Notes: generated by a model not told the origin, from the sequence alone. DNA of 64,000 bases from Sanguibacter sp. HDW7 (GCF_011300875.1 NZ_CP049862.1:1302001-1366000), one strand, 5' to 3'; positions 1 to 9,505 are shown, counted from the stretch's first letter. Program-made: numbers and translations.

Positions 1-645
1 CCGGACGTCGTCGGGCGTGCCGTCGGCGAGGATCCGGCCGCGGTCGATGACGACGACGCGGCTCGCGGTCCCCTTGACCTCAGCGAGGTTGTGCGTCGAG
101 TAGACGACGGTCCGGCCGAGCGCCGCGAACGCCCGGACGTGCTCCCACAGCTCGACGCGCGCGGCGACGTCGAGCGCTGCGGTCGGCTCGTCGAGGTAGA
201 GGACGTCGGGGTCGCCGACCATGGCGATCGCGAACGAGAGGCGCTGACGCTGTCCGCCCGAGAGCTGGGAGACCCGTTTGTGCGCATGCTCGGTGAGGTC
301 GGCGCGCTCGAGCGCGAGCGCGGTCGGGATACGGACGGGGTGGTAGGCGCCGACGAGGTCGACGACCTCGGCCGCGGTGAGCGAGCCGGGCGCGTCGGTG
401 TCCTGGAGCATCGCACCGACACGCGCCCTGACAGCGCGGTCGGTCGGTTCCCCGCCGAGGACCGTGACGGTCCCCGCAGTGGGTGTGCGCATGCCGAGCA
501 GCATCTCGATCGTCGTCGTCTTGCCGGCGCCGTTGGGGCCGAGCACGGCGACGACCTCGCCCGGCTCGACGACGAGGTCGATCCCGTCGACCGCGACGAC
601 GTCGCCGAACGTGCGACGCAGGCCGTGTGCCTCGATCACGTGCAT
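1..645 (-). CDS. ABC transporter ATP-binding protein, 3' end outside the window
   Basis: The frame is open from the ATG at 645 to base 1 (215 residues), so the C-terminus lies outside the window. Visible motifs are Walker A GPNGAGKT (about 36-43), Q-loop Gln81, signature LSGGQ (129-133), Walker B LYLDEP (149-154) and the switch His185. This is a nucleotide-binding domain of the drug/lantibiotic-export CcmA class, which normally pairs with a separate membrane permease, presumably encoded beyond the left edge. The start is set by an AGGAGG 5 bases upstream. The gene diverges from a sensor kinase/regulator pair; such pairs often control an adjacent exporter, so regulation by that pair is a reasonable inference. 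The substrate cannot be read from the sequence. Confidence 0.93.
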   Translation of the reverse strand, partial: MHVIEAHGLRRTFGDVVAVDGIDLVVEPGEVVAVLGPNGAGKTTTIEMLLGMRTPTAGTVTVLGGEPTDRAVRARVGAMLQDTDAPGSLTAAEVVDLVGAYHPVRIPTALALERADLTEHAHKRVSQLSGGQRQRLSFAIAMVGDPDVLYLDEPTAALDVAARVELWEHVRAFAALGRTVVYSTHNLAEVKGTASRVVVIDRGRILADGTPDDVR

Positions 646-708
646 GGTGCCTCCTGGGTCGGGCCGGTCGGGCCGGCCTCCGTGACGGGCTCCTCCCCGC
701 CGTCCTCG

Positions 709-714
709 ACGCTA
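709..714 (-). promoter_or_regulatory. -10 element (TAGCGT) for the ABC ATPase gene
   Basis: TAGCGT on the minus strand lies about 64 bases before the ATG at 645. With the AGGAGG near the start this suggests a leadered transcript of roughly 55 untranslated bases. No convincing -35 box is visible. Confidence 0.35.
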
Positions 715-809
715 GTGGGTCGACCAGGGCCGCCACAGTGCCGTCGGTCATGGCCGTCCGGGTCGTGACCCATGACTCCTGGCACGGGTCAGGACCCGCC
801 TCCGCTCCG

Positions 810-815
810 TAGGGT
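810..815 (+). promoter_or_regulatory. Leaderless-type -10 element (TAGGGT) for the sensor kinase
   Basis: TAGGGT is followed by 6 bases and then the GTG at 822. The spacing would place the transcription start at or next to the start codon. Confidence 0.5.
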
Positions 816-821
816 GGTGAC

Positions 822-2048
822 GTGACAGGACCGACACGCGCGCGTGACGACGCGCCCGACGCGACGGCACCCGCGCCGCTGCGCAGGTCCGGCGGCAGGA
901 ACGTGGGTGGCCTGCTGCTCGCGGTCGCGGGCACGGGGGCCTACCTCATGCCGGGGATGTACGTGCTCACGCCGGGCTCGCCGCAGCTCTCCGGCGCGTG
1001 GTGGGTCGCCTACCTCGTGGGCCTCGTGCTGTTCGTCGTCCTGGCCTTCGCCGAGGACGAGCTGCGTGTCCCGGAGGTGTGGCTCGTCGGAGGGGTCGTC
1101 CTCGCCGCTGCCGTAGCGTTCCTCCTCGACCCGCGCGGAGGGGTCTCGGGAGTTCCGCTCTCCGTCGCGGCAGCCACCGTGGGGCTCTCCCTGGCGCGCC
1201 CTTGGGTCGTCGGGGTGTGCGTCGGGTACGTCGCGCTCATCGCGGTGGTCGCGCTGCGGTCCGAGGGTTCGCCGTCCTTCGCGTTCATCCTCACGACGAT
1301 GTACGCGGGTCTCGTCGTCTTCGCGGCGGTGACGGGCTACTCGTCGGCGTCCGAGCGGCGCCTGCGGGAGCAGAACGCCGAGGCGCTCGCAGAGCTCACC
1401 GCCGCGCACGAGGAGCTGCGGGCAGCGCGCGACGATCTCGCGGAGGCGTCGCGCGCGGCCGAGCGGCTGCGGATCTCGCGCGAGCTGCACGACCTCGTCG
1501 GCCACCAGCTCGCGGGGCTCGCGGTGCACCTCGAGGTCGCCTCCCACCTCACCGACGGGCAGGCGGCGGTCCACGTCGAGGCGGCGCGCGGGGCTGCGAA
1601 GTCGCTTCTCGGCGACGTGCGCGCCGTCGTCGCGCGACTCCGGGACGACGAGCCGACGGATCTCGTCGCGGCGCTCGCGGCGGTTGCGGACGCCGTGCCG
1701 CACCCGCGCGTCGTCGTCGCGACGGAGGGCGTCGGGAACCTCGTGCCGGGCTGCGCGCACGTCGTGCTGCGCTGCGTCCAGGAGGGCGTGACGAATGCCG
1801 TGCGCCACGCGGGTGCCGGGCGCGTCGACGTCCTCGTACGTCGCTCGGGCGGAGAGGTGCTCGTCGAGGTGCATGACGACGGTCGCGGCGCCGACGGGGT
1901 CGTCGAGGGCAACGGACTGCGCGGCATGCGAGAGCGTGTCGACGCGCTCGGCGGGAACGTCGAGGTCGTCGCGGCCGCGGGCGTGGGGCTCGTCCTGCGT
2001 GTGCGTGTCCCGCTGGACGGCTGCGCCGAGACCCGGGACGTCGCGTGA
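822..2048 (+). CDS. Two-component sensor histidine kinase (DesK/NarX-type)
   Basis: A 408-residue membrane kinase. The N-terminal half has about five hydrophobic segments (roughly residues 25-170), then a short coiled-coil rich in Glu/Ala/Arg, then a HisKA_3 dimerisation domain with the phospho-acceptor motif ELHD (His223). It ends with a GHKL ATPase domain carrying N-box residues (about 325-335) and a G-box (GNGLRGMRERV). It should autophosphorylate and pass the phosphate to the response regulator whose GTG start overlaps its stop by 4 bases (GTGA). The GTG start at 822 is chosen because a -10 element precedes it directly. The divergent ABC ATPase gene is the likely output or functional partner. 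The signal sensed is unknown. Confidence 0.93.
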   Translation: MTGPTRARDDAPDATAPAPLRRSGGRNVGGLLLAVAGTGAYLMPGMYVLTPGSPQLSGAWWVAYLVGLVLFVVLAFAEDELRVPEVWLVGGVVLAAAVAFLLDPRGGVSGVPLSVAAATVGLSLARPWVVGVCVGYVALIAVVALRSEGSPSFAFILTTMYAGLVVFAAVTGYSSASERRLREQNAEALAELTAAHEELRAARDDLAEASRAAERLRISRELHDLVGHQLAGLAVHLEVASHLTDGQAAVHVEAARGAAKSLLGDVRAVVARLRDDEPTDLVAALAAVADAVPHPRVVVATEGVGNLVPGCAHVVLRCVQEGVTNAVRHAGAGRVDVLVRRSGGEVLVEVHDDGRGADGVVEGNGLRGMRERVDALGGNVEVVAAAGVGLVLRVRVPLDGCAETRDVA

Positions 2049-2704
2049 GCGCGTCCGTGCGGGTCGTCCTCGCGGACGACCAGACGCTCGTCCGCGCGGG
2101 GCTCGCGGCGCTCCTCGGCCTTGCTGACGGCATCGAGGTCGTGGGGGAGGCGTCCGACGGGCGCGAGGCGCTCGAGGTCGTCGCAGCGCTGCGTCCCGAC
2201 GTCCTCCTGCTCGACCTCCGCATGCCCGTGCTCGACGGGCTCGGCACGCTCGAGGCCCTCGCGCAGGCCGAGCACCGGCCTGCTGTGCTCGTCCTCACGA
2301 CGTTCGACGACGACGACCTCGTCGTCGCGGCGCTGCGCGCCGGGGCGCGTGGCTACCTGCTCAAGGACGTGACGCTCGACGAGGTCGTCGAGGCGGTCCG
2401 GACGCTCGCACGCGGCGAGCGGCTCGTGCAGCCCGCGGTGACGGCCCGGGTGCTCGACCGCCTCGCGGCCGCGCCGCTCGCCGAGCACGTCCCGGCGGGT
2501 CCGGCCGTCACCATGACGCCGCGGGAGAGCGAGGTGCTGCGGCTGCTCGCCGCGGGCTGGTCGAACCGGGAGATCGCTCGTGGCCTCCACCTCGCCGAGG
2601 GCACGGTGAAGAACCACGTCTCGGCGATCATGCTCAAGCTCGGCGTGCGGGACCGGACGCGGGCCGTCGTGCGCGCGCTCGACCTCGGGCTCGTCGGGCG
2701 TTGA
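2045..2704 (+). CDS. NarL/LuxR-family response regulator
   Basis: A 219-residue regulator with an N-terminal receiver domain (acidic pair DD11-12, phospho-acceptor Asp57 in LLLDLRMP, the conserved Lys in GYLLKDV) and a C-terminal LuxR-type helix-turn-helix starting at MTPRESEVLRLLAAG with recognition helix EGTVKNHVSAI. It is translationally coupled to the upstream kinase by a GTGA overlap, so the two form a cognate pair. It probably controls the divergent ABC transporter gene; target sites cannot be identified from sequence alone. Confidence 0.95.
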   Translation: MSASVRVVLADDQTLVRAGLAALLGLADGIEVVGEASDGREALEVVAALRPDVLLLDLRMPVLDGLGTLEALAQAEHRPAVLVLTTFDDDDLVVAALRAGARGYLLKDVTLDEVVEAVRTLARGERLVQPAVTARVLDRLAAAPLAEHVPAGPAVTMTPRESEVLRLLAAGWSNREIARGLHLAEGTVKNHVSAIMLKLGVRDRTRAVVRALDLGLVGR

Positions 2705-2726
2705 GCCGGCGTGTTCCTGCGGGGCG

Positions 2727-3722
2727 TCAGCCCTTCGCGGTGGCGAGCTCCGGCATACCGGGTAAAGGGACGCGCGCGGCGCCCCACGTGAGCGCGGCCG
2801 ACCACGTGTCGGCGGCGAGGTCGATCATCGCGGCGCGCGTCGCGGCCGGGACGACGGCGACGAGCGTGACGAGGTCGGTCGTGAGAGCTGCCTCGGCCGA
2901 ACCGACGAGCGCGGTGTCGGGCTCGGCCGCGGTGATGCCGTCGGGCAGGTCGTATGCGACGCGCCGCGGGTCCTCGGGCGTGCCGGCGAGCCCGGCAGCC
3001 CTGGCCCAGGCGTCGGCGCGCGAGCGGTGGGTCGCGGCGCGGGCGAGCGCCGCAGAGCGCTGCGGGTCCGTGAGGCGGGACGCGAGGACCTCGAGCATGT
3101 AGCCGGCGGAGTCCTCGGCGACGACGAGCGCCGTAAGGTCGGCAGCCGGCACGCCCTCGAGGGCGGTCGGCACGGGCGCGACGGCGGGGAGCTCGGTCTC
3201 CGGCGCCTCGACGTCGGCCGCGGCGGCGAGCGCGCGCGAGGCGACGAGGTGCGCGATGCTCATCGACCCCGTGAGACGTGCGAAGCCGGGGTCCTCCGAG
3301 GTCTCGAGCCCGGCACGGGCGCGCGAGGCGGCCTGCCCGAGGAGCTCGACGACGGCCGCCGGGTCGTCGCCCGCGGCCGTGCCGGTCGGCAGGGGAGCGG
3401 GCGAGCCGTCGGCCGCGACGAGGCCCGAGTCGTAGACGCCGCCGAGCTGGACCTCCTGCACGTCGGCGGCGCGCACGACCTCCTCGAGGATCTTCGCGGT
3501 GCGGTCCTTCGCACCGGCGGCCGCGGCGCGTGCGGTCGCACGGACGTCGAGGACGTCCGTGACGGCCGCGCGACGGGCGGCCTCGACCGCGGTGAGCGAC
3601 GGTTCGCTCGGCGGCGGGGTCTCGAGCCGGACCCCGCAGCCCGCCAGGGCGAGCGCGAGCGCGACGAGGGCCGTGGCGCGGGCGGCGCGGCGCACGGGAG
3701 CAGGGCGGGAAGGCGTGTCCAT
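2727..3722 (-). CDS. DUF4439-type lipoprotein
   Basis: A 331-residue secreted protein. The N-terminus has a basic stretch, a hydrophobic core and a lipobox LALAGC, so the mature protein should be lipidated at Cys29 and anchored outside the cytoplasmic membrane. The C-terminal about 140 residues (from PAADLTALVVAEDSAGYMLE) are Ala-rich and helical and resemble the ferritin-like DUF4439 domain often found next to rimP/nusA in actinobacteria. No metal-binding motif is evident, so no enzymatic role is proposed. It diverges from rimP. A CATGAT hexamer 8 bases before the ATG may be a variant -10 element. Confidence 0.8.
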   Translation of the reverse strand: MDTPSRPAPVRRAARATALVALALALAGCGVRLETPPPSEPSLTAVEAARRAAVTDVLDVRATARAAAAGAKDRTAKILEEVVRAADVQEVQLGGVYDSGLVAADGSPAPLPTGTAAGDDPAAVVELLGQAASRARAGLETSEDPGFARLTGSMSIAHLVASRALAAAADVEAPETELPAVAPVPTALEGVPAADLTALVVAEDSAGYMLEVLASRLTDPQRSAALARAATHRSRADAWARAAGLAGTPEDPRRVAYDLPDGITAAEPDTALVGSAEAALTTDLVTLVAVVPAATRAAMIDLAADTWSAALTWGAARVPLPGMPELATAKG

Positions 3723-3837
3723 CGGAGCCGATCATGCCACGCGGACGGCCCTGTCCCGGGCCTCGCTCGCCGTGCGGCGTGAGGCACGTCGCACGTTCCG
3801 CCAGGGTGAGGACCGCGACCAGGGCCCGCTCACCCGA

Positions 3838-3843
3838 TAGGCT
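3838..3843 (+). promoter_or_regulatory. -10 element (TAGGCT) of the rimP-nusA operon
   Basis: TAGGCT lies 72 bases before the rimP ATG. A start about 7 bases downstream would give an untranslated leader of roughly 65 bases ending in the AGGAGA ribosome-binding site (3904-3909). Confidence 0.5.
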
Positions 3844-3915
3844 GTGGGCTGCGCGCACAACATCACACCGGTCGTTCGTCAGGTGCGGGTGCGCCTGGAT
3901 CGACAGGAGACTCCC

Positions 3916-4434
3916 ATGGCACCTCAGCACGAGGACCTCGCCGCGGCCGTGACCGCGGCGATCGCCGACGCCGTCGCGTCCGCCGACCTCTTCCTCGAGG
4001 ACGTGACGATCACGGGTCCTGCGACGCGCAGCGTCGTGCGCGTGACGGTGGACCTGCGCGACGACGAGGTCGGCTCGCTGCCGCTCGAGCGCGTCGCCGA
4101 GGTCTCGCGCGCCGTCTCGGACGCGCTCGATGCGTCGGACGTCCTGCCGCACGCCTACCAGCTCGAGGTGTCGTCGCCCGGCGCGACGCGCACGCTCACC
4201 GAGGCGCGGCACTTCCGCCGCGCCCGCACCCGGCTCGTCCGCGTCGAGACGCGCGACGGGGCCGAGGTCACCGGCCGCCTCACGGACGTCGAGGACGACG
4301 CGCTCGTCCTTGACGACGAGGCCGGCACCACCCACCGCCTGCCGCTCGCCGACGTGCGTCGCGGTCGTGTCGAGCTCGAGATGCGTCGCATCGACGAGGT
4401 CGACCTGGGCGACGACGACGACGTGGAGGACTGA
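3916..4434 (+). CDS. rimP: Ribosome maturation factor RimP
   Basis: A 172-residue homologue of RimP, which helps mature the 30S subunit. Visible family features are the N-terminal segment VLPHAYQLEVSSPG, the motif PGATRTLTEARHFRR, and a C-terminal SH3-like barrel ending in an acidic tail (DLGDDDDVED). The ATG at 3916 is chosen because AGGAGA sits 6 bases upstream; an in-frame GTG at 3844 abuts the -10 element and is not credible. It is followed after 3 bases by nusA, the standard bacterial arrangement linking ribosome assembly to transcription elongation. Confidence 0.96.
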   Translation: MAPQHEDLAAAVTAAIADAVASADLFLEDVTITGPATRSVVRVTVDLRDDEVGSLPLERVAEVSRAVSDALDASDVLPHAYQLEVSSPGATRTLTEARHFRRARTRLVRVETRDGAEVTGRLTDVEDDALVLDDEAGTTHRLPLADVRRGRVELEMRRIDEVDLGDDDDVED

Positions 4435-4437
4435 TCG

Positions 4438-5514
4438 ATGGACATCGACATGACCGCGCTGCGGCTGCTCGAGAGCGAGCGGGAGATCCCGCTCGACGTG
4501 CTCGTCTCCGCGATCGAGGAGGCCCTGCGCTCCGCCTACCTGCGCACCCCCGACGCATACGCGCACGCGCGCGTCGAGGTCGACCGCCGCTCGGGCCGCG
4601 TCACGGTCCTCGCACGCGAGGAGATCGTCACGCAGGTCCCGGTCGAGGCCGACCCGGAGGACCCGGACGCCGAGCCGACGACGCGCACGCTGCGCGAGCT
4701 CGGACCTGAGTTCGACCACACGCCCTCGGGCTTCGGCCGCGTCGCGACCGCGACCGCGCGCCAGGTCATCGTCCAGCGTCTGCGCGATGCGGAGGACGAC
4801 CAGGTGCTCGGGCAGTTCCGCGACAAGGAGGGCGAGCTCCTCGGTGGCATCATCCAGCAGGGCCGCGACCCGCGTGTCGTGCTCGTCGACGTCGGCGGCA
4901 CGGAGGCCGTGCTGCCGCAGCACGAGCAGGTTGCGACGGAGCGCTACGTCCACGGCGAGCGGCTGCGCTCGTTCGTCGTCGAGGTGACGCGCGGCCTCAA
5001 GGGCGCGCAGATCGTCCTGTCGCGCACGCACCCGGGGCTCGTGCGACGGCTCTTCGAGATGGAGGTGCCCGAGGTTGCCGACGGCACCGTCGAGATCGTC
5101 GCGATCGCCCGTGAGTCGGGTCACCGCACGAAGATCGCGGTCCGCTCGACGGTTCCGGGCGTCAACGCCAAGGGCGCCTGCATCGGCCCCATGGGCCAGC
5201 GCGTGCGCGCCGTCATGGCCGAGCTCCACGGCGAGAAGATCGACATCGTCGACTGGGCCGAGGACCCGGCGCGGTTCGTCGCGAACGCGCTGTCGCCCTC
5301 GAAGGTCACGTCGGTCGAGGTCGTCGACCTCGCGGCTCGTGCCGCGCGCGTCGTCGTGCCGGACTACCAGCTTTCGCTCGCGATCGGCAAGGAGGGGCAG
5401 AACGCCCGTCTCGCCGCGAAGCTCACGGGTTGGCGCATCGACATCCGCTCCGACGGGGTCGTCGACGCGGGCACCGAGGGCGCGCCTGCCGACGCCGACG
5501 GCGAGGGGCGCTAG
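4438..5514 (+). CDS. nusA: Transcription termination/antitermination factor NusA
   Basis: A 358-residue NusA of the short actinobacterial type. It has an N-terminal RNA polymerase-binding domain (residues 1-130), an S1 domain (about 140-205, with [13 protein letters not shown]) and two KH domains, the first around [15 protein letters not shown] and the second around [19 protein letters not shown]. The C-terminal acidic repeats of enterobacterial NusA are absent, as is normal in this phylum. The ATG at 4438 has GGAGGA 7 bases upstream inside the end of rimP. The stop codon TAG is also the first half of the promoter of the next gene. Confidence 0.97.
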   Translation: MDIDMTALRLLESEREIPLDVLVSAIEEALRSAYLRTPDAYAHARVEVDRRSGRVTVLAREEIVTQVPVEADPEDPDAEPTTRTLRELGPEFDHTPSGFGRVATATARQVIVQRLRDAEDDQVLGQFRDKEGELLGGIIQQGRDPRVVLVDVGGTEAVLPQHEQVATERYVHGERLRSFVVEVTRGLKGAQIVLSRTHPGLVRRLFEMEVPEVADGTVEIVAIARESGHRTKIAVRSTVPGVNAKGACIGPMGQRVRAVMAELHGEKIDIVDWAEDPARFVANALSPSKVTSVEVVDLAARAARVVVPDYQLSLAIGKEGQNARLAAKLTGWRIDIRSDGVVDAGTEGAPADADGEGR

Positions 5515-5517
5515 ACT
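5512..5517 (+). promoter_or_regulatory. -10 element (TAGACT) for ylxR, overlapping the nusA stop
   Basis: TAGACT begins with the TAG stop codon of nusA and is followed by 7 bases and the GTG at 5525, the leaderless spacing seen throughout the window. Confidence 0.5.
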
Positions 5518-5524
5518 GGACGAC

Positions 5525-5869
5525 GTGCGATCACGCGCCGTGCCTGACGCACCCCCTTCGACGGACCACATGACCTCGTCCCCGCGCGCCCTCGAGGCGC
5601 CCGTGGCGGGCCCGGTCCGGACGTGCGTGGGGTGCCGACGGAAGGACGCGCGTGACGCGCTCGTCCGCCTCGTCGTGGACGACGCCTCGCCCGGCGCGAC
5701 CCCCAGGGTCGTCGTCGACGAGCGTCGGTCCCTCCCGGGGCGGGGAGCGTGGGTCCACCCGGACCCTCGTTGCCACGAGCTCGCCGACAGACGGCGGGCA
5801 GTGGTGCGTGCGCTGCGGATCACCTCTGCGGTCGAGCACGCGTGGCAGGACAACGCTGGACGCGCGTGA
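5525..5869 (+). CDS. ylxR: YlxR-family RNA-binding protein
   Basis: A 114-residue protein of the YlxR (DUF448) family, which sits between nusA and infB in most Gram-positive bacteria. The hallmark RTCVGCRRKD is present, followed by the conserved basic fold ending GRGAWVHPDPRC. Members are nucleoid-associated or RNA-binding and reported to affect transcription and RNase P; which role applies here is not shown by the sequence. The GTG at 5525 is favoured over the ATG at 5570 because of the directly preceding -10 element. The first about 30 residues are low in family similarity. Confidence 0.9.
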   Translation: MRSRAVPDAPPSTDHMTSSPRALEAPVAGPVRTCVGCRRKDARDALVRLVVDDASPGATPRVVVDERRSLPGRGAWVHPDPRCHELADRRRAVVRALRITSAVEHAWQDNAGRA

Positions 5870-6008
5870 CCACCAGGTCGCGCTCGGTCAGGACTTCACC
5901 AAGGAAAGCGGGTCAGAGGCCGATGGGCACCCGATGAGTACTCAGCGATGAGCCCCCAGCACTAAGTAGGTCCCTCCCTGTCCGGGGCGGGACCCAGACA
6001 GGAGAGAA

Positions 6009-8819
6009 GTGGCAAAGATCCGCGTGTACGAGCTCGCCAAGGAGCTCGGTGTGGAGAGCAAGGAGCTCATGACGAAGCTCAACGACATGGGTGAGTTCGT
6101 CAGGTCGGCGTCGTCGACCATCGAAGCACCCGTCGTTCGTCGTCTGCGCGACGCGCTCCCGGCAAAGGCCCCCGAGGCCGCTGCCGAGGCGCCCGCGAAG
6201 CGTCCTGCGGCGCCCAAGGCGCCCGCGAAGGCCGCCCCGGCACCCGAGGCGCCCGCGCCCGTCGCCGAGGCACCTGCGGCGCCCGCGCCCGCCGCCCCGG
6301 CGGCACCGACCCCCGCACCTGCAGCTCCGGCCCCGTCCGCCCCTGCGGCCGCGGCCCCGGCCGCGCCGCGTCCCGGCGCGCCCCGTCCCGGCCCCGCGTC
6401 CGAGCGTCCCGCTCGCGGTCCGCGCCCGGGCAACAACCCGTTCGCGCCCAGCCAGGGGATGCCCCGTGGCGAGCGCTCCGGCGGTCCCCGCCCGGGCAAC
6501 AACCCGTTCGCGCCCAGCCAGGGCATGCCCCGTCCCGGTGCGCGTCCGGCTCCTGCGGCGTCCGACGCTGCCGCGACGGGCGAGCGCTCCGGCGGTCCCC
6601 GTCCCGGCGGTCCCCGTCCGGGCGCCCCGCGTCCGGGTGGTCCCCGTCCTAACCCCGGCATGATGCCCGGCAAGACGCAGCTCGGTCGTCCGGGCGCGGG
6701 TGCCGGCGCAGGTGCGGGTGGCGGACGTCCCGGTGGCGGCGGCGGTCGCGGCGGCTACGGCGGTGGCGGCGGCGGTGCAGCTCGTCCCGGCGGCGGTGGC
6801 CCCGGTGCTGGTGGCGGCGGCGGCTTCGCCGGTCGTCCCGGCGGCGGTGGCGGCGGTCGTCCCGGTGGTGCCGGTCGTGGCAGCACGCAGGGTGCCTTCG
6901 GGCGCGCCGGCGGCCGCCCCGTGCGCGGACGGAAGTCGAAGCGCGCGAAGCGGCAGGAGTTCGAGCAGATGCAGGCGCCGTCGCTCGGCGGCGTGCAGGT
7001 CCCCCGTGGGGACGGCTCGACGATCGTCCGCCTGCGTCACGGCTCGTCGCTCAACGACTTCGCCGACAAGATCGACGCGAACCCCGCCTCGCTCGTCACG
7101 GTGCTCTTCCACCTCGGTGAGATGGCGACCGCGACGCAGTCGCTCGACGAGGACACCTTCGGGTCGCTCGGCGCCGAGCTCGGCTACGTCATCGAGATGG
7201 TCTCGGCCGAGGAGGAGGACCGCGAGCTGCTCGAGGCCTTCGACATCGACCTTGACGCCGAGCTCGAGGGCGAGTCCGACGAGGACCTGCTCCCGCGTCC
7301 TCCGGTCGTCACCGTCATGGGCCACGTCGACCACGGCAAGACGCGTCTTCTCGACGCGATCCGCCGGACCGACGTCGTCTCGGGCGAGGCCGGCGGCATC
7401 ACGCAGCACATCGGTGCCTACCAGGTGCGTCGTGAGCACGAGGGCATCGACCGTGCGCTGACGTTCATCGACACCCCGGGTCACGAGGCCTTCACGGCCA
7501 TGCGTGCCCGTGGTGCCGAGGTCACCGACATCGCGATCCTCGTGGTCGCGGCCGACGACGGCGTCATGCCGCAGACGGTCGAGGCGCTCAACCACGCCCA
7601 GGCCGCCGGTGTCCCGATCGTCGTCGCGGTCAACAAGATCGACAAGGAGTCCGCGAACCCCGCGAAGATCCGTCAGCAGCTCACCGAGTACAACCTGGTG
7701 GCTGAGGAGTACGGCGGCGACACGATGTTCGTCGACGTCTCCGCGCGTCAGGGTCTGCACATCGACGAGCTCATCGAGGCGGTCCTCCTCACGGCGGACG
7801 CCGCGCTCGACATGCGTGCGAACCCCAACAAGGACGCGCGCGGTGTCGCGATCGAGGCGAACCTCGACAAGGGCCGCGGTGCGGTCGCGACGGTCCTCGT
7901 CCAGCAGGGCACGCTCCGCGTCGGCGACGCGATCGTCGCGGGCACGGCCTACGGCCGTGTGCGTGCGATGTTCGACGAGCACGGCAACACCGTCGACGAG
8001 GCGACCCCGTCGCGTCCGGTCCAGGTGCTCGGTCTCACGTCGGTGCCGCGCGCTGGCGACAACTTCCTCGTGGCGTCGGACGACCGCACGGCCCGCCAGA
8101 TCGCTGAGAAGCGTTCGGCGGCCGAGCGTGCGGCGACCCTCGCGAAGCGTCGCAAGCGCATCAGCCTCGAGGACTTCACGAAGGCCCTCGAGCTCGGCAA
8201 GGTCGAGACGCTCAACCTCGTCATCAAGGGTGACGTCTCCGGTGCGGTCGAGGCCCTCGAGGACTCGCTGCTCAAGATCGACGTCGGCGAAGAGGTCCAG
8301 CTGCGTGTCATCCACCGCGGTGTCGGTGCGATCACGCAGAACGACGTCAACCTCGCGACGGTCGACAACGCCGTCATCATCGGCTTCAACGTCCGCACCG
8401 CGGAGCGTGTCGCCGAGATGGCGGACCGCGAGGGTGTCGACATCAAGTTCTACTCGGTGATCTACCAGGCGATCGACGACGTCGAGGCGGCCATGAAGGG
8501 CCTCCTCAAGCCGGAGTACGAGGAGGTGCAGCTGGGCTCCGCGGAGATTCGCGAGGTCTTCCGCTCCTCGAAGTTCGGCAACATCGCCGGTTCGATCGTC
8601 CGGTCGGGCATCATCCGTCGCAACACCAAGGCGCGCGTCCTGCGTGGCGGCGTCGTCATCGGCGACAACCTCTCGATCGAGTCGCTCAAGCGGTTCAAGG
8701 ACGACGCGACCGAGGTCCGCGAGGGCTACGAGTGCGGTATCGGACTCGGGTCGTTCAACGACCTCCAGGCCGAGGACGTCATCGAGACGTGGGAGATGCG
8801 CGAGAAGCCTCGCGCGTGA
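6009..8819 (+). CDS. infB: Translation initiation factor IF-2
   Basis: A 936-residue IF-2. The N-terminal IF2_N module ([20 protein letters not shown]) is followed by an Ala/Pro-rich then Gly/Arg-rich linker (about residues 55-305), a basic stretch ([16 protein letters not shown]) and the GTPase core: G1 GHVDHGKT (438-445), G3 DTPGH (488-492), G4 NKID (542-545). Domains II-IV end at about residue 930. The GTG start follows GGAGAGAA. The linker contains a 45-base tandem duplication encoding [13 protein letters not shown] twice (6423-6467 and 6489-6533). It delivers initiator tRNA and promotes subunit joining. Confidence 0.98.
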   Translation: MAKIRVYELAKELGVESKELMTKLNDMGEFVRSASSTIEAPVVRRLRDALPAKAPEAAAEAPAKRPAAPKAPAKAAPAPEAPAPVAEAPAAPAPAAPAAPTPAPAAPAPSAPAAAAPAAPRPGAPRPGPASERPARGPRPGNNPFAPSQGMPRGERSGGPRPGNNPFAPSQGMPRPGARPAPAASDAAATGERSGGPRPGGPRPGAPRPGGPRPNPGMMPGKTQLGRPGAGAGAGAGGGRPGGGGGRGGYGGGGGGAARPGGGGPGAGGGGGFAGRPGGGGGGRPGGAGRGSTQGAFGRAGGRPVRGRKSKRAKRQEFEQMQAPSLGGVQVPRGDGSTIVRLRHGSSLNDFADKIDANPASLVTVLFHLGEMATATQSLDEDTFGSLGAELGYVIEMVSAEEEDRELLEAFDIDLDAELEGESDEDLLPRPPVVTVMGHVDHGKTRLLDAIRRTDVVSGEAGGITQHIGAYQVRREHEGIDRALTFIDTPGHEAFTAMRARGAEVTDIAILVVAADDGVMPQTVEALNHAQAAGVPIVVAVNKIDKESANPAKIRQQLTEYNLVAEEYGGDTMFVDVSARQGLHIDELIEAVLLTADAALDMRANPNKDARGVAIEANLDKGRGAVATVLVQQGTLRVGDAIVAGTAYGRVRAMFDEHGNTVDEATPSRPVQVLGLTSVPRAGDNFLVASDDRTARQIAEKRSAAERAATLAKRRKRISLEDFTKALELGKVETLNLVIKGDVSGAVEALEDSLLKIDVGEEVQLRVIHRGVGAITQNDVNLATVDNAVIIGFNVRTAERVAEMADREGVDIKFYSVIYQAIDDVEAAMKGLLKPEYEEVQLGSAEIREVFRSSKFGNIAGSIVRSGIIRRNTKARVLRGGVVIGDNLSIESLKRFKDDATEVREGYECGIGLGSFNDLQAEDVIETWEMREKPRA
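6423..6533 (+). repeat. 45-bp direct repeat inside the IF-2 linker
   Basis: Bases 6423-6467 and 6489-6533 are identical except one position. Both encode [15 protein letters not shown] in the same frame, so this is an in-frame internal duplication of the disordered linker, not a mobile repeat. Confidence 0.9.
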
Positions 8820-8825
8820 TTCCGG

Positions 8826-8864
8826 GCCGGAGCGCCGGTGCCCTCGTGGCACCGGTGCTCCGGC
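8826..8864 (+). terminator. Intrinsic terminator hairpin after infB
   Basis: Arms 8826-8842 and 8848-8864 form a 17-bp stem (one G-U wobble) around a 5-base loop, directly after the infB stop. There is no T tract, as is common for hairpin terminators in high-GC actinobacteria. It may act as a partial attenuator before rbfA. Confidence 0.7.
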
Positions 8865-8918
8865 GCCCCCGGGATCCAGGACCTCGACCGTCGACGACGG
8901 TCGTGAAGGGAGACGCAC

Positions 8919-9359
8919 ATGTCTGACAGCCCCCGCGCACGCAAGGTGGCCGACCGCATCAAGGAGGTCGTCGCGCGCATGCTCGACACGCGGATCAAGG
9001 ATCCGCGTCTCGGCTTCGTGACGATCACCGACGTGCGTGTCACCGGTGACCTGCAGTCCGCCTCGATCTTCTACACGGTCCTCGGTGACGAGGACGCCCG
9101 GACGGGTTCCGCCGCTGCTCTGAAGAGCGCGACGGGCATCATCCGTTCCGAGGTCGGCAAGCAGCTCGGGACGCGGCTCACGCCGACGATCGAGTTCCAC
9201 CTCGACGCGGTCCCGGAGACCGCGGCCCACCTCGAGGCCGCGCTCGACGAGGCGCGTCGTCGTGACGCCGAGCTCGAGCAGTCGCGCCGTGGCGCGACCT
9301 TTGCCGGTGAGGCCGACCCGTACCGCCGTCCTGAGGACGACGAGGACGACGAGGCCTGA
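8919..9359 (+). CDS. rbfA: 30S ribosome-binding factor RbfA
   Basis: A 146-residue RbfA, the cold-adaptation factor that binds the 30S subunit near helix 1 of 16S rRNA during maturation. Recognisable segments are the start [17 protein letters not shown], the core [27 protein letters not shown] and the end [14 protein letters not shown], followed by an acidic tail (DDEDDEA). The ATG has GGGAG about 8 bases upstream. It lies between two strong hairpins, so it may be transcribed partly as a single unit in the infB region. Confidence 0.96.
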   Translation: MSDSPRARKVADRIKEVVARMLDTRIKDPRLGFVTITDVRVTGDLQSASIFYTVLGDEDARTGSAAALKSATGIIRSEVGKQLGTRLTPTIEFHLDAVPETAAHLEAALDEARRRDAELEQSRRGATFAGEADPYRRPEDDEDDEA

Positions 9360-9374
9360 GCCTCGCACGACCAC

Positions 9375-9410
9375 CCGCAGGGCCCGGAGCGCATGCTCCG
9401 GGCCCTGCGG
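9375..9410 (+). terminator. Intrinsic terminator hairpin after rbfA
   Basis: A perfect 16-bp stem (9375-9390 with 9395-9410) and a GCAT loop, 15 bases after the rbfA stop and without a T tract. Confidence 0.75.
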
Positions 9411-9491
9411 CCGTCTCGGGGGTCGTGACGGCGTGCCGTCCATCACGTGGCGCAGGCCCGTGCGGGCGGGGGTGGGGCCGACGCTCGCTGA

Positions 9492-9497
9492 TACCGT
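9492..9497 (+). promoter_or_regulatory. Leaderless-type -10 element (TACCGT) for truB-ribF
   Basis: TACCGT followed by 8 bases and the GTG at 9506. Together with the hairpin upstream it separates this gene from the rbfA transcript. Confidence 0.45.
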
Positions 9498-9505
9498 TGG
9501 CCGAC

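Noticed and set aside
3844-3915. GTG at 3844 as the rimP start
   Set aside because: It abuts the -10 element with no spacing for a transcription start, whereas the ATG at 3916 has AGGAGA and the family N-terminus.
5913-9446. A very long minus-strand open frame opposite infB and rbfA
   Set aside because: It is antisense to clearly conserved genes, and its translation is a compositionally biased Arg/Asp/Val string without domains. Such frames arise from the GC-rich third positions.
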